DNA of 40,898 nt from Ignavibacteria bacterium CG2_30_36_16 (GTDB lineage: Bacteria; Bacteroidota; Ignavibacteria; Ignavibacteriales; Ignavibacteriaceae), in contig MNYQ01000003.1 in NCBI GenBank assembly GCA_001873185.1, forward strand, positions 1 through 40,898. The letters run 5' to 3'. A program made the translations under genes and the position numbers. Positions 1 through 8,819 of this stretch are shown here, piece by piece; position 1 is the stretch's first letter, and each line of letters starts with the position of its first letter. Below the pieces are notes generated by a model that worked only from the letters and a program-made list of their open reading frames with translations, made no database searches and was not told the DNA's origin.

Positions 1-1
1 G

Positions 2-844
2 AATATGTTTACAGTTGGGACAAGACGCGACAGCAGGAAATGGCAGGCAAGAGATCGGCGCTTAGATCCGGTAAAATTAGATTTAATAAATTACAATCTT
101 TTCAATCCGCTAATTGTTGGAAAGATGAATAGCGCTATAACTGAATTGAATGAACTTTATGAAAAAACTCCGAAGGATAAAGAAACAATAAACTATAAGG
201 GAATAAACCTTAGACGTCTCTTACTAAAAGCTTCACGTAAATATTATGAAATGGGGATTAAAATATTTATCGGGAATTCTGTAGTTAAGAAATTAGAACA
301 TTTAAATGAAAATTCATTATCGTCCCACGTTAAAAATTTATTGCAAGCAGATACTTCAAACGGATTGGAAAAATGGTTAGATATTGCCGGACTGCTCACC
401 CCGGAATCTTGGGTGAACTTGTTTGTTAAAAATATTGAGGAAGGAAAAATTAAAAGTATTGAAGAGATTCATTCATCACTTAAAGAAATGCAGCGGAATT
501 ATGACACAAACGAATGGAACTGGTGCGCCGCGTTAATAGAACAAAAGTATAATATCAAAATTGAAGAGATAACAAATGCAATTCTCAAAGAAATTATTGA
601 GGATTGGAAGACTAATCTTACACGCCTTAATAATATGATTATACAGGATGCGACTAAGGAATTTGACTCATTCGCAAAAATTGGTTATGGTATTGACGGC
701 GATGACGAAGTGAAAAACTCCGACTTTGAATCGATACATGGAACGATTGAAGGGAATAGTTTTATTTCCGAAATTAAAAAGGAATCGGAGGAAGCTGGAA
801 ACAAAGCAGATAAACTTCTTCAGCGTTTGGCAAGTTTAGTTTGA
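2..844 (+). CDS. DUF4954-like protein, C-terminal part (gene cut by window edge)
   Basis: The reading frame is open from the first bases of the window, so the 5' end lies outside it; the ATG at 5 is probably an internal Met. About 280 residues are visible. They begin with a basic stretch (RDSRKWQARDRR) followed by LDLINYNLFNPLIVGKM, which resembles what I recall of the C-terminal part of DUF4954 proteins. Those are long Bacteroidota proteins with a left-handed beta-helix, nucleotidyltransferase-like N-terminal part. The visible part looks alpha-helical and charged, with no signal peptide or membrane segment. It ends in a Glu/Lys-rich helix (KKESEEAGNKADKLLQRL). The family call comes from memory of motifs, and no function is known. 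The next gene starts about 110 bases downstream on the same strand. Confidence 0.5.
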   Translation, partial: NMFTVGTRRDSRKWQARDRRLDPVKLDLINYNLFNPLIVGKMNSAITELNELYEKTPKDKETINYKGINLRRLLLKASRKYYEMGIKIFIGNSVVKKLEHLNENSLSSHVKNLLQADTSNGLEKWLDIAGLLTPESWVNLFVKNIEEGKIKSIEEIHSSLKEMQRNYDTNEWNWCAALIEQKYNIKIEEITNAILKEIIEDWKTNLTRLNNMIIQDATKEFDSFAKIGYGIDGDDEVKNSDFESIHGTIEGNSFISEIKKESEEAGNKADKLLQRLASLV

Positions 845-953
845 GCGCCGAATTTAATGTGAACTTTTAAGTTCAATTATCATTAGTTGTTAATTATGAA
901 AAAATGAAAAACATATAACAAATAATATGTGATCAAAAAGTGAGTAGTAATGA

Positions 954-1718
954 ATGAGTGAAACGATGCAAGAGTTTAAAGAATTTGCAAAACATCTTTC
1001 CGATGTAAGCGGAAAGGTTATAAAAAAATATTTTAGAGCTGGAATAAGATTTGAAACAAAAGCAGACTTGTCTCCCGTAACTATTGCAGATAAAAAAGCG
1101 GAAGAAATTATGCGTGAAGAAATTATGTATCACTACCCCGATCACGGAATACTCGGCGAAGAATTCGGCTCGCATAATAAAGAGGCAGAATTCATGTGGG
1201 TGATAGACCCGATAGACGGCACAAAAAGTTTTTTATGCGGCGCTATAACTTTCGGAACGCTAATTGCTCTTTTGCATAAAGGACAGCCTGTACTCGGAGT
1301 AATAAACCAACCCGCGCTAAATGAGTTTTTAATTGGCGATAACTTTTCTGCCGAATTAAACGGCGTAAAAGTAAAAGCACGCGATTGCGATAAATTAGAG
1401 GAAGCTGTACTTCTCACAACAGATCATCTAAACATCAAAAAATATCAGGACATCAAGAAGTTTGAAGTATTGATCGAGAAAGTAAAACTTTACCGCAACT
1501 GGGGCGATTGTTACGGCTATTACCTTCTGTCAACCGGTTTTGCAGATGTGATGATTGACCCGATAATGTCGCCCTGGGATTTACTTTCTTTAATACCAAT
1601 CGTGAAGGGTTCGGGTGCTGTTATAACAGATTATCATGGTAATGACCCGGTAAATGGAACTAGCATTATTGCAGCTGCAAAAGGGATTCATCATAAAATT
1701 ATTGAACTGTTAAATTAA
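954..1718 (+). CDS. hisN: Inositol monophosphatase-family phosphatase, probably histidinol-phosphatase (HisN type)
   Basis: A 254-residue soluble protein, the usual length for the inositol monophosphatase superfamily. The metal-binding signature is complete: GEEFG (Glu69/70), DPIDGTKSF (Asp85, Asp88) and the C-terminal WDLLSL segment (Trp208-Asp209) followed by GSGAVITDYHG. The run from the DPIDGT motif through FGTLIALLHKG to LGVINQP is closest to HisN, which removes phosphate from L-histidinol phosphate in the second-to-last step of histidine synthesis using Mg2+. No other his genes are nearby, so a different sugar or inositol phosphate substrate remains possible. The stop overlaps by four bases the stop of the opposing gene. 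Confidence 0.75.
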   Translation: MSETMQEFKEFAKHLSDVSGKVIKKYFRAGIRFETKADLSPVTIADKKAEEIMREEIMYHYPDHGILGEEFGSHNKEAEFMWVIDPIDGTKSFLCGAITFGTLIALLHKGQPVLGVINQPALNEFLIGDNFSAELNGVKVKARDCDKLEEAVLLTTDHLNIKKYQDIKKFEVLIEKVKLYRNWGDCYGYYLLSTGFADVMIDPIMSPWDLLSLIPIVKGSGAVITDYHGNDPVNGTSIIAAAKGIHHKIIELLN

Positions 1719-2473
1719 ATCCGCACAAAAAGAAAAATAAGAATCATAAATATTGCGCCAATAAGAGCTGTTATTTTTTTTTCTTTAATGTTGAATAGCC
1801 CTATCATTACAAAGGCAGAGTTTAAGAGAAGCAGCGCAGGCTGCAATGAAAACAACTCCATAAATTCCGGTATCCGGTTATTCAAAGCGCCCAATTCGTA
1901 TGTTGATTTTAGGGGAATTGTTACAAAATACGAAAAGAAAAAGAACACTGTAATCAGTGATAATTTTCTAATTTTATCTTTTTCGTTAAAGTAATCAAGC
2001 CCCGTCCGGATTCCGAAAAGTAGACCTGCAAATAGAGTGAAATAAAAAACAGACAAAATTGAAACGGGCACATCACCAATAAATTTTAATTGCACAACTT
2101 GTTTCCCGGGAAGAATATATTCTTCGCCGGCGTGTATTAATTTAATGCGGTACTCAACAATAGCGCCAGGCTTTTGCGCAGGAATATCGGCGTACAACTC
2201 AACATTTTTCCATTTCAAATTTTCTTCTTTCCATCCAGGGTCATTTTCAGTTCGCCAATTCAGCTTACCTCCTAAATTTTTAACATCGCTTCTTATAAAA
2301 AAATGATACGGTTCATCGCCGTATTGAACTTTATCAAATTTATAAGAAACCTTGCGTCCATCTATTCCGAAAGTGCCGGTTACAGGATAGTTTTCGTTTG
2401 TAGCGCTTTCAAAATAGCCTGCAATGAAAGTTATTATAAGCGCTGCCGCCCAGAGTATAATTGAGTTCTTCAT
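1715..2473 (-). CDS. Hypothetical membrane protein with periplasmic beta-rich domain
   Basis: A 252-residue protein I do not recognise. Residues about 5-22 form a hydrophobic signal anchor. Residues about 30-130 are a beta-rich, probably periplasmic domain with many aromatic and charged residues. The C-terminal half has about four membrane segments (near 135-155, 170-190, 210-225 and 235-250). The layout is a periplasmic domain followed by a small helical bundle. The start at 2473 is the only good one and is followed by Lys-Asn before the hydrophobic run. The stop overlaps the convergent hisN stop, leaving no room for a terminator between them. Confidence 0.75.
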   Translation of the reverse strand: MKNSIILWAAALIITFIAGYFESATNENYPVTGTFGIDGRKVSYKFDKVQYGDEPYHFFIRSDVKNLGGKLNWRTENDPGWKEENLKWKNVELYADIPAQKPGAIVEYRIKLIHAGEEYILPGKQVVQLKFIGDVPVSILSVFYFTLFAGLLFGIRTGLDYFNEKDKIRKLSLITVFFFFSYFVTIPLKSTYELGALNNRIPEFMELFSLQPALLLLNSAFVMIGLFNIKEKKITALIGAIFMILIFLFVRI

Positions 2474-2536
2474 AAACTTTTAATTTGTTTTATTGTAAGT
2501 TAAAAAAAGAATTGATAAAAGTTGATGGATGGGAAA

Positions 2537-2562
2537 AGCCGCTTATGTAAACAACAGCGGCT
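2537..2562 (-). terminator. Rho-independent terminator candidate for the envelope cassette
   Basis: Inverted arms AGCCGC (2537-2542) and GCGGCT (2557-2562) enclose a 14-base loop. Read on the minus strand the hairpin is followed immediately by a short T run, about 20 bases after the stop of the 2583-3719 gene. The stem is short (6 bp) and the T tract only 4, so efficiency is uncertain. Confidence 0.45.
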
Positions 2563-2582
2563 GAAAATAAATTTAACTAATT

Positions 2583-3719
2583 TTAAAGAGAAGTGCCTAC
2601 TTTCAATCTTATATTTGCAAAAAGAGAAACTACCCCGAATTGTTTGTTCTTCGTCATCGAAAACACTGCAGAGGGACCAATGGCAAGGGCGCTAAATCCC
2701 CAGCTTTCAAATATCTTTTGAACCATTAGATCGACAACATATTGAGGTTTCCTGACGTTACTATTAAACATCGCATCGAATCTAAAATCAAAAGTGCTGC
2801 CGGCAAGTGAAAGCTCTCGTCCGGAGTAACCTACATGCATTTCACCAATATAGCGAGCCACATAAAATCTGCCTCTTGTAGATCCAAGGAAACTTAGCGG
2901 ATACCGGAATTCCCAGTTAAAATATGAACGATCTAATATTTTAACTTTATAGTGCAGAATGTTATTCTCCTCCCATTTCTTACGCTGGGAAATAGTTGGG
3001 GCTGATCCTACACTTGTGTATCCAACTTGAAAGAAATTTCCGAATGGGATTACGTAGCCAACCTGTATCCCATTTGTAACGTAAAGGTTGTGCTGATTAT
3101 TTTCCGTTTTAAGGTCTGTAATTGCATCTACCGAACTATAAAGTCCTCCCCAAAATCCAAGAATATGGAAGTTTGCTTCTATCATATTGGTCTCCAGCAC
3201 ACCCGAATAAGGAGTGCCCACTCCAAACGAAATGCCGATGTCATTTTTAATCGGAGCACCAAATCTTTCGCCTCCTTGCAGTTGAAGAAATGGATTAATG
3301 TAATGCCGGGAAGAAGTAATTTGTGTAAGAGTTGGAGGTTCTACTAATTTTCCAATCCTCATTTTTGCAAACACACGCGTAAAGACACTTATAAAGCCGA
3401 TGTTCTCATCCAGGTTAATTTTAAATGGAAACATTATAATTCTTGCTCTTAATTCGGGACTAAAAGCCAGGAACGGATATAAAGTTCCTTTGATTGATAC
3501 TGTTTGATTGTTCGGATCTCTCAAATCTGCAATTATTTCAGCTTTGGGATCTGGTGGATCAATGAAAACTTCGTTCTGTATTTTTATGAACAAGCTGTCA
3601 TCTAAAGGCTCCATCTGGTAATATTTAACTGCCTCTTCATCCTCTTGAGCATACACAAATGCCAAAGGCGCTATAAAAAACAGCGCAATAATATTCACTG
3701 AAAGAAAATATTTTTTCAT
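2583..3719 (-). CDS. Putative outer-membrane beta-barrel protein of the envelope cassette
   Basis: A 378-residue protein with a clear signal peptide (MKKYFLSVNIIALFF, cleavage likely after VYAQ at residue 25). Its body has alternating polar and aromatic beta-strand segments rich in Gly, Tyr and Phe, such as GGLYSSVDAI, GIQVGYVIPFGNFFQVGY, FYVARYIGEMHVGYSG and FGVVSLFANIRLKVG. That pattern suggests an outer-membrane barrel after a short acidic N-terminal segment. The extreme C-terminus (VGTSL) lacks the classic terminal Phe. It is the last gene of a same-strand trio, 16 bases after the gene at 3736-4698. I know no named family with confidence; it could be a PorP-like accessory, but that is inference from context. 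Confidence 0.65.
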   Translation of the reverse strand: MKKYFLSVNIIALFFIAPLAFVYAQEDEEAVKYYQMEPLDDSLFIKIQNEVFIDPPDPKAEIIADLRDPNNQTVSIKGTLYPFLAFSPELRARIIMFPFKINLDENIGFISVFTRVFAKMRIGKLVEPPTLTQITSSRHYINPFLQLQGGERFGAPIKNDIGISFGVGTPYSGVLETNMIEANFHILGFWGGLYSSVDAITDLKTENNQHNLYVTNGIQVGYVIPFGNFFQVGYTSVGSAPTISQRKKWEENNILHYKVKILDRSYFNWEFRYPLSFLGSTRGRFYVARYIGEMHVGYSGRELSLAGSTFDFRFDAMFNSNVRKPQYVVDLMVQKIFESWGFSALAIGPSAVFSMTKNKQFGVVSLFANIRLKVGTSL

Positions 3720-3735
3720 TTATGACCTTCTATTA

Positions 3736-4698
3736 TTATCTATTAAAATCTGTGAAATAAAATGCGTCGCCAACCTGCACTTTGTCTTTAGTTCTTTCAT
3801 CAATTATTGTAAAGAAAAAAGTTGTTTTATAACGTCCGTTAGTTTCAGCCGCATCGCCGTGTTTGTCCAACCATTCATCAAAGCGATCCGAATTTGACGC
3901 GAGTTTAAGTGAAACATTATATACTAAGTTTCCTTTAGAATTTGTAACCGGTCCTGTTACGGAAATCGGACCGGAATATGATACTTTTAATTGTCCGGGA
4001 CGTTCATCCAAAATAGTTACATTAAATACTGTAACACGCTGAAGGTCCTGAACGTAAATATCTGTTCCGGTCATCTTTGTTGTTGCCAAATCAATTTTAA
4101 CTTCCGGAGGACGATTTGGAACCACTTTCACTCTTTCCGTTTGCGAGCCGAATTTTACAATTACTTCCTTTTGATCCGCAAGGTCAAATCTTTTTTCGCT
4201 TCCAGCCGGTATTGTTGTAATGACGCTGCCATTTCCCGGATCAATAATTTGAACAGGCACATTGCCTGAATTTTTCGTTGTGTTCCATGTGTTTTGAATA
4301 AATGATTGCGTTATCGAAATAGGCGACTGAAGTTTCGTCATCTCGGGAACTTTTTCTTCTTTTTTTACTATTTCTTGTTCTTCTTTCGGTGGAGGAAGTT
4401 CTCTTATTTGCTGGTTAAGGACTTCCATTTTTTTTGAGATCGAAACAAGTTTTTCTCTTAGTTCTCTGTTTTCGAAAACAGCATTAGTATCAAGTTTAAT
4501 GTCAAACTTAACGCCCTGCGCATAAAGAGAATCTATCAGCGTTACAAGTGAGTCTCGAACGCTTTTATCTATCGCTTCATCAGTTGACACTACACGGTGC
4601 AAATTCAGATCAGCGCCTTTCAGCGCTAATACTGCAATCACAAAAATGTAAAGCACCTGGTAAATAATAAATTTACTGTCTCTATTTTTAGCTATCAT
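3736..4698 (-). CDS. Single-span periplasmic protein, GldM-like organisation
   Basis: A 320-residue protein with one membrane helix near the N-terminus (about residues 10-28, IIYQVLYIFVIAVLALKGA). This resembles the N-terminal helix of GldM/PorM, the periplasmic arm of the type IX secretion motor. A coiled-coil-like segment (about 55-92) and a Pro/Glu/Lys linker (LPPPKEEQEIVKKEEKVP) follow. Beta-rich domains occupy the C-terminal half (PPEVKIDLATTKMTGTDIYV, VSYSGPISVTGPV), ending YFTDFNR. GldM is usually longer, about 500 residues, so this would be a short relative. It lies 17 bases after a MotA/TolQ-like gene and 16 before an outer-membrane protein gene. The architecture is visible; the GldM link is inference. 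Confidence 0.5.
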   Translation of the reverse strand: MIAKNRDSKFIIYQVLYIFVIAVLALKGADLNLHRVVSTDEAIDKSVRDSLVTLIDSLYAQGVKFDIKLDTNAVFENRELREKLVSISKKMEVLNQQIRELPPPKEEQEIVKKEEKVPEMTKLQSPISITQSFIQNTWNTTKNSGNVPVQIIDPGNGSVITTIPAGSEKRFDLADQKEVIVKFGSQTERVKVVPNRPPEVKIDLATTKMTGTDIYVQDLQRVTVFNVTILDERPGQLKVSYSGPISVTGPVTNSKGNLVYNVSLKLASNSDRFDEWLDKHGDAAETNGRYKTTFFFTIIDERTKDKVQVGDAFYFTDFNR

Positions 4699-4715
4699 AA
4701 TTTAACTTCTTTAAT

Positions 4716-5702
4716 TTACTTTTTAATAACTATTGATTCTAACGATCTCAAACCGGCAAGGGTTTTCTCATCGCTCAACGCTACGGAAGCCTTCGTTACC
4801 GAATCGGTAAGTGTTTTAAGTTGTTCGATTTTCTTTTCACTCAGGCTTTGCGCATTGTTTAACTTATCAATAATGCCATCCACAGCGGTAAAGTTTGTAA
4901 GTATAATTGAACTTAGCTTCGATGTTTGTTCGAGCGAATTTTTATATGCCTCAATATCTCTATCCGATATTTCCGGTATAAATTTCAATCTGCTTTCAAA
5001 GTTATTGTTTCTCTCAAAAAGTTTTTTTGCGTTGGCGGTTTGAATTTGTGAAAAATATTTTTCCCGTGTGTCTTTTATGTGCAATACAACTCTTTGAAAT
5101 TCAACTCCAAGCTGGTCCAAAACCGGGTCAAATAATTTGCCGAGGGCCAAAATAATTAGGGACTTTATTTCAAAAGGCACAGAAAGCCCAACAAACACTT
5201 CTTCTCCAAGTTTTATACTTAACAACAATAATGCTGCGCCTATTAAGGGGAAAGCTGTTGAGATGCTGTCTATAATATTTGAGTACGAAGAAATTATTCT
5301 GTCGATTGTTTCTGATGCAGGCGTACGATTTACTTCAACTAAAAGTTTGTTATAAGCTAAATATGCCATAAAAATATAAAAGGCATATACAACAATCGGA
5401 AGCCACCAAAAACTATAAGGCACTACGGCATCTGTTGCGGGCTGCCACGTCGGAAATAAGCTCTTGGCAATATTATTAGAAATATTTCCGAACAAAGGTA
5501 CCTTTGAGACATCTATAAAAAACGAAATTAGTAGAGCAATAAAAGAGATAATCGCCGGTTTATAGATGATTGAAAATTTTATTTTTTGAAGAACATCTTT
5601 CTTGTAGCTGTTTACTTTATTATCAAGTTCCTCAAATTCATAATTACCATTACTGCTTTTCGGGTTTTCTGATCCGTTAGCATCGATAGAAGTTTCTAAC
5701 AT
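4716..5702 (-). CDS. Polytopic inner-membrane protein, MotA/TolQ/GldL-like candidate
   Basis: I place the start at 5702 because AAAGGA lies a few bases upstream. An open frame continues to 5930, but that extension has no supporting ribosome site and an unusual composition. The 328-residue product has an acidic soluble N-terminus and membrane helices near 44-64, 97-117, 146-165 and possibly 175-195. A long coiled-coil C-terminal half follows (DIEAYKNSLEQTSKL, AQSLSEKKIEQLKTLTDSV). The segment ISTAFPLIGAALLLLSI is like the TM3 region of TolQ/ExbB/MotA stators, and the coiled-coil tail recalls GldL. It is the first gene of the trio whose next product is a single-span periplasmic protein, the partner expected for such a stator. 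The homology is unproven. Confidence 0.5.
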   Translation of the reverse strand: MLETSIDANGSENPKSSNGNYEFEELDNKVNSYKKDVLQKIKFSIIYKPAIISFIALLISFFIDVSKVPLFGNISNNIAKSLFPTWQPATDAVVPYSFWWLPIVVYAFYIFMAYLAYNKLLVEVNRTPASETIDRIISSYSNIIDSISTAFPLIGAALLLLSIKLGEEVFVGLSVPFEIKSLIILALGKLFDPVLDQLGVEFQRVVLHIKDTREKYFSQIQTANAKKLFERNNNFESRLKFIPEISDRDIEAYKNSLEQTSKLSSIILTNFTAVDGIIDKLNNAQSLSEKKIEQLKTLTDSVTKASVALSDEKTLAGLRSLESIVIKK

Positions 5703-6113
5703 TCGTTTATCCTTTATTGTTTTCTCGTATAGTAAATCAATTCTAATGGAAGGGGACAAAAACATCTCTTTTAATATTTGGCATGTGAGAAAAATCATTC
5801 GTCCTAAGCTTGACAAACTCCCGCGGATAAGGACAAGCAGAGCCAGATGATTGAATTGAATGATAATCATTAAAGACAGATTAATGCGTAGTCTGTTAGT
5901 TATATAAAATAACTCGCACACAAATTCCATTCGAAAACCTCACTAACATCATGATCAATTTTTAATAATGCACTATCACCATGCGTTAACGTTACTTCAT
6001 CCTATATACAAAACTCATCCTTTAATGAAATAACGCACATCTAACTTTTTTTTGTTCCTTCTTACGGAAACAAAAATTAAATCACTAATTTTGAAGAGTA
6101 AACTAGAAAGATT
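5703..6113. other. Divergent intergenic region, 411 bases
   Basis: This lies between the minus-strand envelope cassette and the plus-strand GH13 gene, so it should hold two divergent promoters. It is AT-rich. A short palindrome CGTTAACG (5984-5991) is visible. No convincing -35/-10 pair, RNA gene or repeat copy was seen. Confidence 0.4.
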
Positions 6114-7568
6114 ATGAATAACTCTATTCTGTATGAAATAAATGCACGCCTGTTGGTACGCCGATTCGGCGAAAAAGCAAAGTTAAAAGATATTCCCGGT
6201 GAATATTTCGAATCATTGTCAAAAAAAGGGATTAGCATAATTTGGCTTATGGGAGTGTGGCAAAATTGTTCCGATCTTATTGAACAATGCTGCTTCAGCG
6301 CTGATTTAATTTCATCTTATTCAAAAGCGCTGCCCGATTGGAGTAGAGCAGATGTAATTGGCTCTCCATATGCAATAAAGGATTACATCGTACATTCTGA
6401 TCTCGGCTCATTTCACGATCTGATAGAATTGAAGAAAAACATTAATCGATTGGGTATGAAATTATTATTGGATTTTATACCCAATCATTTTGGGGCGTCA
6501 ACTCCGCTGCTCGATTCTTCACCCGGTGTTTTTCTTAGCGGCGATAATATTTTATTTGAAAAAGATAAACATACTTTCTTTAAGCACGGAGATAAATTTT
6601 TCGCTCACGGCAGAGATCCGATGTTTCCGGCATGGACTGATACTGTGCAGGTAAATTTTTTCAGCGAAACAGCCCGCAGCTTACTAATCAGCAGACTGAT
6701 TGAACTTACTAAATATTGCGACGGCGTAAGATGCGATATGGCGATGCTTGCTCTTAATCCGGTGTTTCAGAATACCTGGTTAGGTGTGCTTAAAGAGGAA
6801 AAACCCGAAGAAGAATTTTGGACTGCCGCAATAAAAAAAATTAAAGAAGTTAAAAGTGATTTCGTCTTTCTTGCCGAGGCATACTGGGACCTTGAATGGA
6901 AACTTCAAAAATTAGGCTTTGATTTTACATACGACAAAAGGTTACTTGAAAGATTACATAGTAATGATATTTGGGGTGTCAAAGCTCATCTAATGGCTGA
7001 TGATGAATTTCAGAAAAAATCAGCGCGGTTCATCGAAAATCATGACGAACTGCGCTCTGTAACCAAATTTGGAGAAGCACGTTCACTTGCCGCAGCTACT
7101 GTAATTTCAACAGTTAAAGGAATGAAGTTTTTTTTCGACGGACAGTTTGAAAGTAAAAAAGTAAAAATACCGGTACAATTAGGGAGAGAGCCTCGTGAAA
7201 AGATATCGCATTTAACTAAAATATATTACAAAAAACTTTTAAGCATAATTTCGGATGATGTTTTTATTAAAGGAGAGTGGTTATTAATCGAACCGCAAAG
7301 CGCAGCAAAAAACAACCTAAGCTTCGAAAGATTTTTTAGCTGGATATGGCATTACAAAAATAATTTTAGACTTATAGTTATTAATTACTCGGATAAAACG
7401 GCTCAATGCAGGTTGCATATCCCGTTTACCATTCCCAACGAAATTATCGTTCTGGAAGATTTGCTTACAGGCGCAGAGTATATCCGCTCCACTACGGAAA
7501 TAAAATCAATCGGATTGTTCATAGAGTTGAAGGCATATCAGAGCCATATTTTTTCGTTTACGCTTTAA
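6114..7568 (+). CDS. GH13 alpha-amylase-family enzyme, cytoplasmic
   Basis: A 484-residue protein with the GH13 (beta/alpha)8 barrel motifs in order: DFIPNH (120-125), GVRCDMAML with nucleophile Asp208, FLAEAYWD with acid/base Glu255, and ENHDE with transition-state Asp311. The C-terminal ~70 residues form a beta-sandwich domain (LTGAEYIRSTTEIKSIGLFIEL). There is no signal peptide, so it should act on intracellular alpha-glucans or oligosaccharides. Substrate cannot be assigned. The short form with an early WLMGVWQ motif resembles uncharacterised GH13 proteins rather than classic amylases. It overlaps the convergent SGNH esterase gene by four bases. Confidence 0.85.
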   Translation: MNNSILYEINARLLVRRFGEKAKLKDIPGEYFESLSKKGISIIWLMGVWQNCSDLIEQCCFSADLISSYSKALPDWSRADVIGSPYAIKDYIVHSDLGSFHDLIELKKNINRLGMKLLLDFIPNHFGASTPLLDSSPGVFLSGDNILFEKDKHTFFKHGDKFFAHGRDPMFPAWTDTVQVNFFSETARSLLISRLIELTKYCDGVRCDMAMLALNPVFQNTWLGVLKEEKPEEEFWTAAIKKIKEVKSDFVFLAEAYWDLEWKLQKLGFDFTYDKRLLERLHSNDIWGVKAHLMADDEFQKKSARFIENHDELRSVTKFGEARSLAAATVISTVKGMKFFFDGQFESKKVKIPVQLGREPREKISHLTKIYYKKLLSIISDDVFIKGEWLLIEPQSAAKNNLSFERFFSWIWHYKNNFRLIVINYSDKTAQCRLHIPFTIPNEIIVLEDLLTGAEYIRSTTEIKSIGLFIELKAYQSHIFSFTL

Positions 7569-8080
7569 CTATGCCGACTGAGAAGAATTTGAGCCCATTT
7601 TTTATAAGCTGCCTCAGTTAAATGTAGACCATCGATAGTGAGTTCTCCTTTCAAATTTCCAAACTCATCCGCCATTTCAGAATGAAGATTAAAATATTCT
7701 AATCCTTTCCGCTCGCATAATTTGGAAATCAACAGATTCATTTCGTTTATTCTTTTGTTGGGACGATTTTCAATAGAACGCGTAGGCAGTATCGAAGTAA
7801 AATATATTTTTGTTTTCTTTAAATATGTTTGTAAAATTTCCGCTGTGTTTTCCAAAGTTTCAAGAAGCTGGTTTTTACTCCGCCCGAGAGCGAAATCGTT
7901 AGTGCCGATTAATATATAAACTATATCGGGCGCTTGGGCAATAACATCATGTTTTAATCTATTAAAAACGCCTTCCGAATTATCTCCATAAATTCCTTTG
8001 TTTAATATTTTCAACCGGGGTAAAAGTAAATCTGTTTTAAAGCTTTCCGTTATAGAATCGCCAATTAATAATATTTTCAT
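7565..8080 (-). CDS. SGNH/GDSL-family esterase or lipase
   Basis: A 171-residue protein with all four SGNH blocks: GDSITESF (nucleophile Ser), the oxyanion Gly in GIYGDNSEG, GTNDFALG (oxyanion Asn) and the C-terminal DGLHLTEAAY (Asp and His of the triad). It resembles acyl-CoA thioesterase/arylesterase-like GDSL proteins. No signal peptide is evident because the catalytic strand begins at residue 2, so it is likely cytoplasmic. An AGGAGG-like ribosome site sits just upstream of the start. The substrate is unknown. It is convergent with the GH13 gene, with overlapping stops. Confidence 0.8.
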   Translation of the reverse strand: MKILLIGDSITESFKTDLLLPRLKILNKGIYGDNSEGVFNRLKHDVIAQAPDIVYILIGTNDFALGRSKNQLLETLENTAEILQTYLKKTKIYFTSILPTRSIENRPNKRINEMNLLISKLCERKGLEYFNLHSEMADEFGNLKGELTIDGLHLTEAAYKKWAQILLSRHS

Positions 8081-8123
8081 CTTCCTCCTTGTTTAAAGCA
8101 AATTGAAATCAACTACACAAAAT

Positions 8124-8516
8124 TTATTTTTCTAAGCTATAAAAAAACCATGGACCGATTGCCGTCCAAATTAAAACAACGACCCAAAGTCTTCCTTTAA
8201 AAATATTAAAGTCACTTAAAAGTATTTTCCACGAATGCCCCATTACAAAATGACCGAAAATAAATTCAAAAAGCAGAGTAATTATCATCCACATTAACCC
8301 TATTAATAGCGCCTGCTTCGTTGAATCAATTTGCCAGTTGGCAGTTGTCAACCAAAAGTATACTCCAAATATTACTGTGCCGGATAAAGTTGAAAGTTGG
8401 TGCGCGCCAAGTGAACTTAAAAACCGGGTATAAAGTTTTTCTCTTATAAATCCGTTAATAATTGCTAAAACAACCATCGGAAACCAAAGAAGAAAATAAA
8501 TCAAGTAAATATTCAT
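8124..8516 (-). CDS. Small four-helix membrane protein, unknown function
   Basis: A 130-residue, very hydrophobic protein with four predicted membrane spans (about residues 3-22, 43-62, 68-92 and 108-125). Conserved-looking polar positions include GFIREKLY and EFIFGHFVMGHSW, the latter with Glu and two His within a membrane segment. I recognise no family. A GGGTTTC-type ribosome site is weak. It sits about 40 bases upstream of the SGNH esterase start on the same strand, so the two may be co-transcribed. Confidence 0.7.
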   Translation of the reverse strand: MNIYLIYFLLWFPMVVLAIINGFIREKLYTRFLSSLGAHQLSTLSGTVIFGVYFWLTTANWQIDSTKQALLIGLMWMIITLLFEFIFGHFVMGHSWKILLSDFNIFKGRLWVVVLIWTAIGPWFFYSLEK

Positions 8517-8819
8517 TAGAAACCCTTTCGAGTATAATTTTTTTAACTACTCAAATTTATAATCAACAGGTATTAAAAGACAGGTATGAGCAATCTAAAT
8601 TGAAACTTATATAAACCTTCTCTATATGACTTTCAAATGGATAAAGAACCCGGAATTAAAAACGGAATTTTTTCATACTTCTAATTTCTGTAATCTGATA
8701 ACTGTTTTAATGACTTCTCCATATTGCCATGTCCTGCTTGATGCGGGTGCTCTTCCAATTTATAAATTATGTGATGATTGTTTTGTTTATATTTTCGCTT
8801 CAATTTTTATGGAATATTA
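8517..8819. other. Divergent intergenic region, 303 bases
   Basis: This separates the minus-strand membrane protein from the plus-strand EamA gene. A 64-codon frame (8626-8820) ends in TAATG at the EamA start, which would fit translational coupling. It has no ribosome site and a Cys/Phe-rich composition unlike neighbouring proteins, so I do not call it a gene. Nothing else is evident. Confidence 0.35.

Noticed and set aside
5703-5930. 76-residue N-terminal extension of the MotA/TolQ-like protein
   Set aside because: The internal ATG at 5702 has a good AAAGGA site. The extension has no such site and reads like translated promoter DNA.
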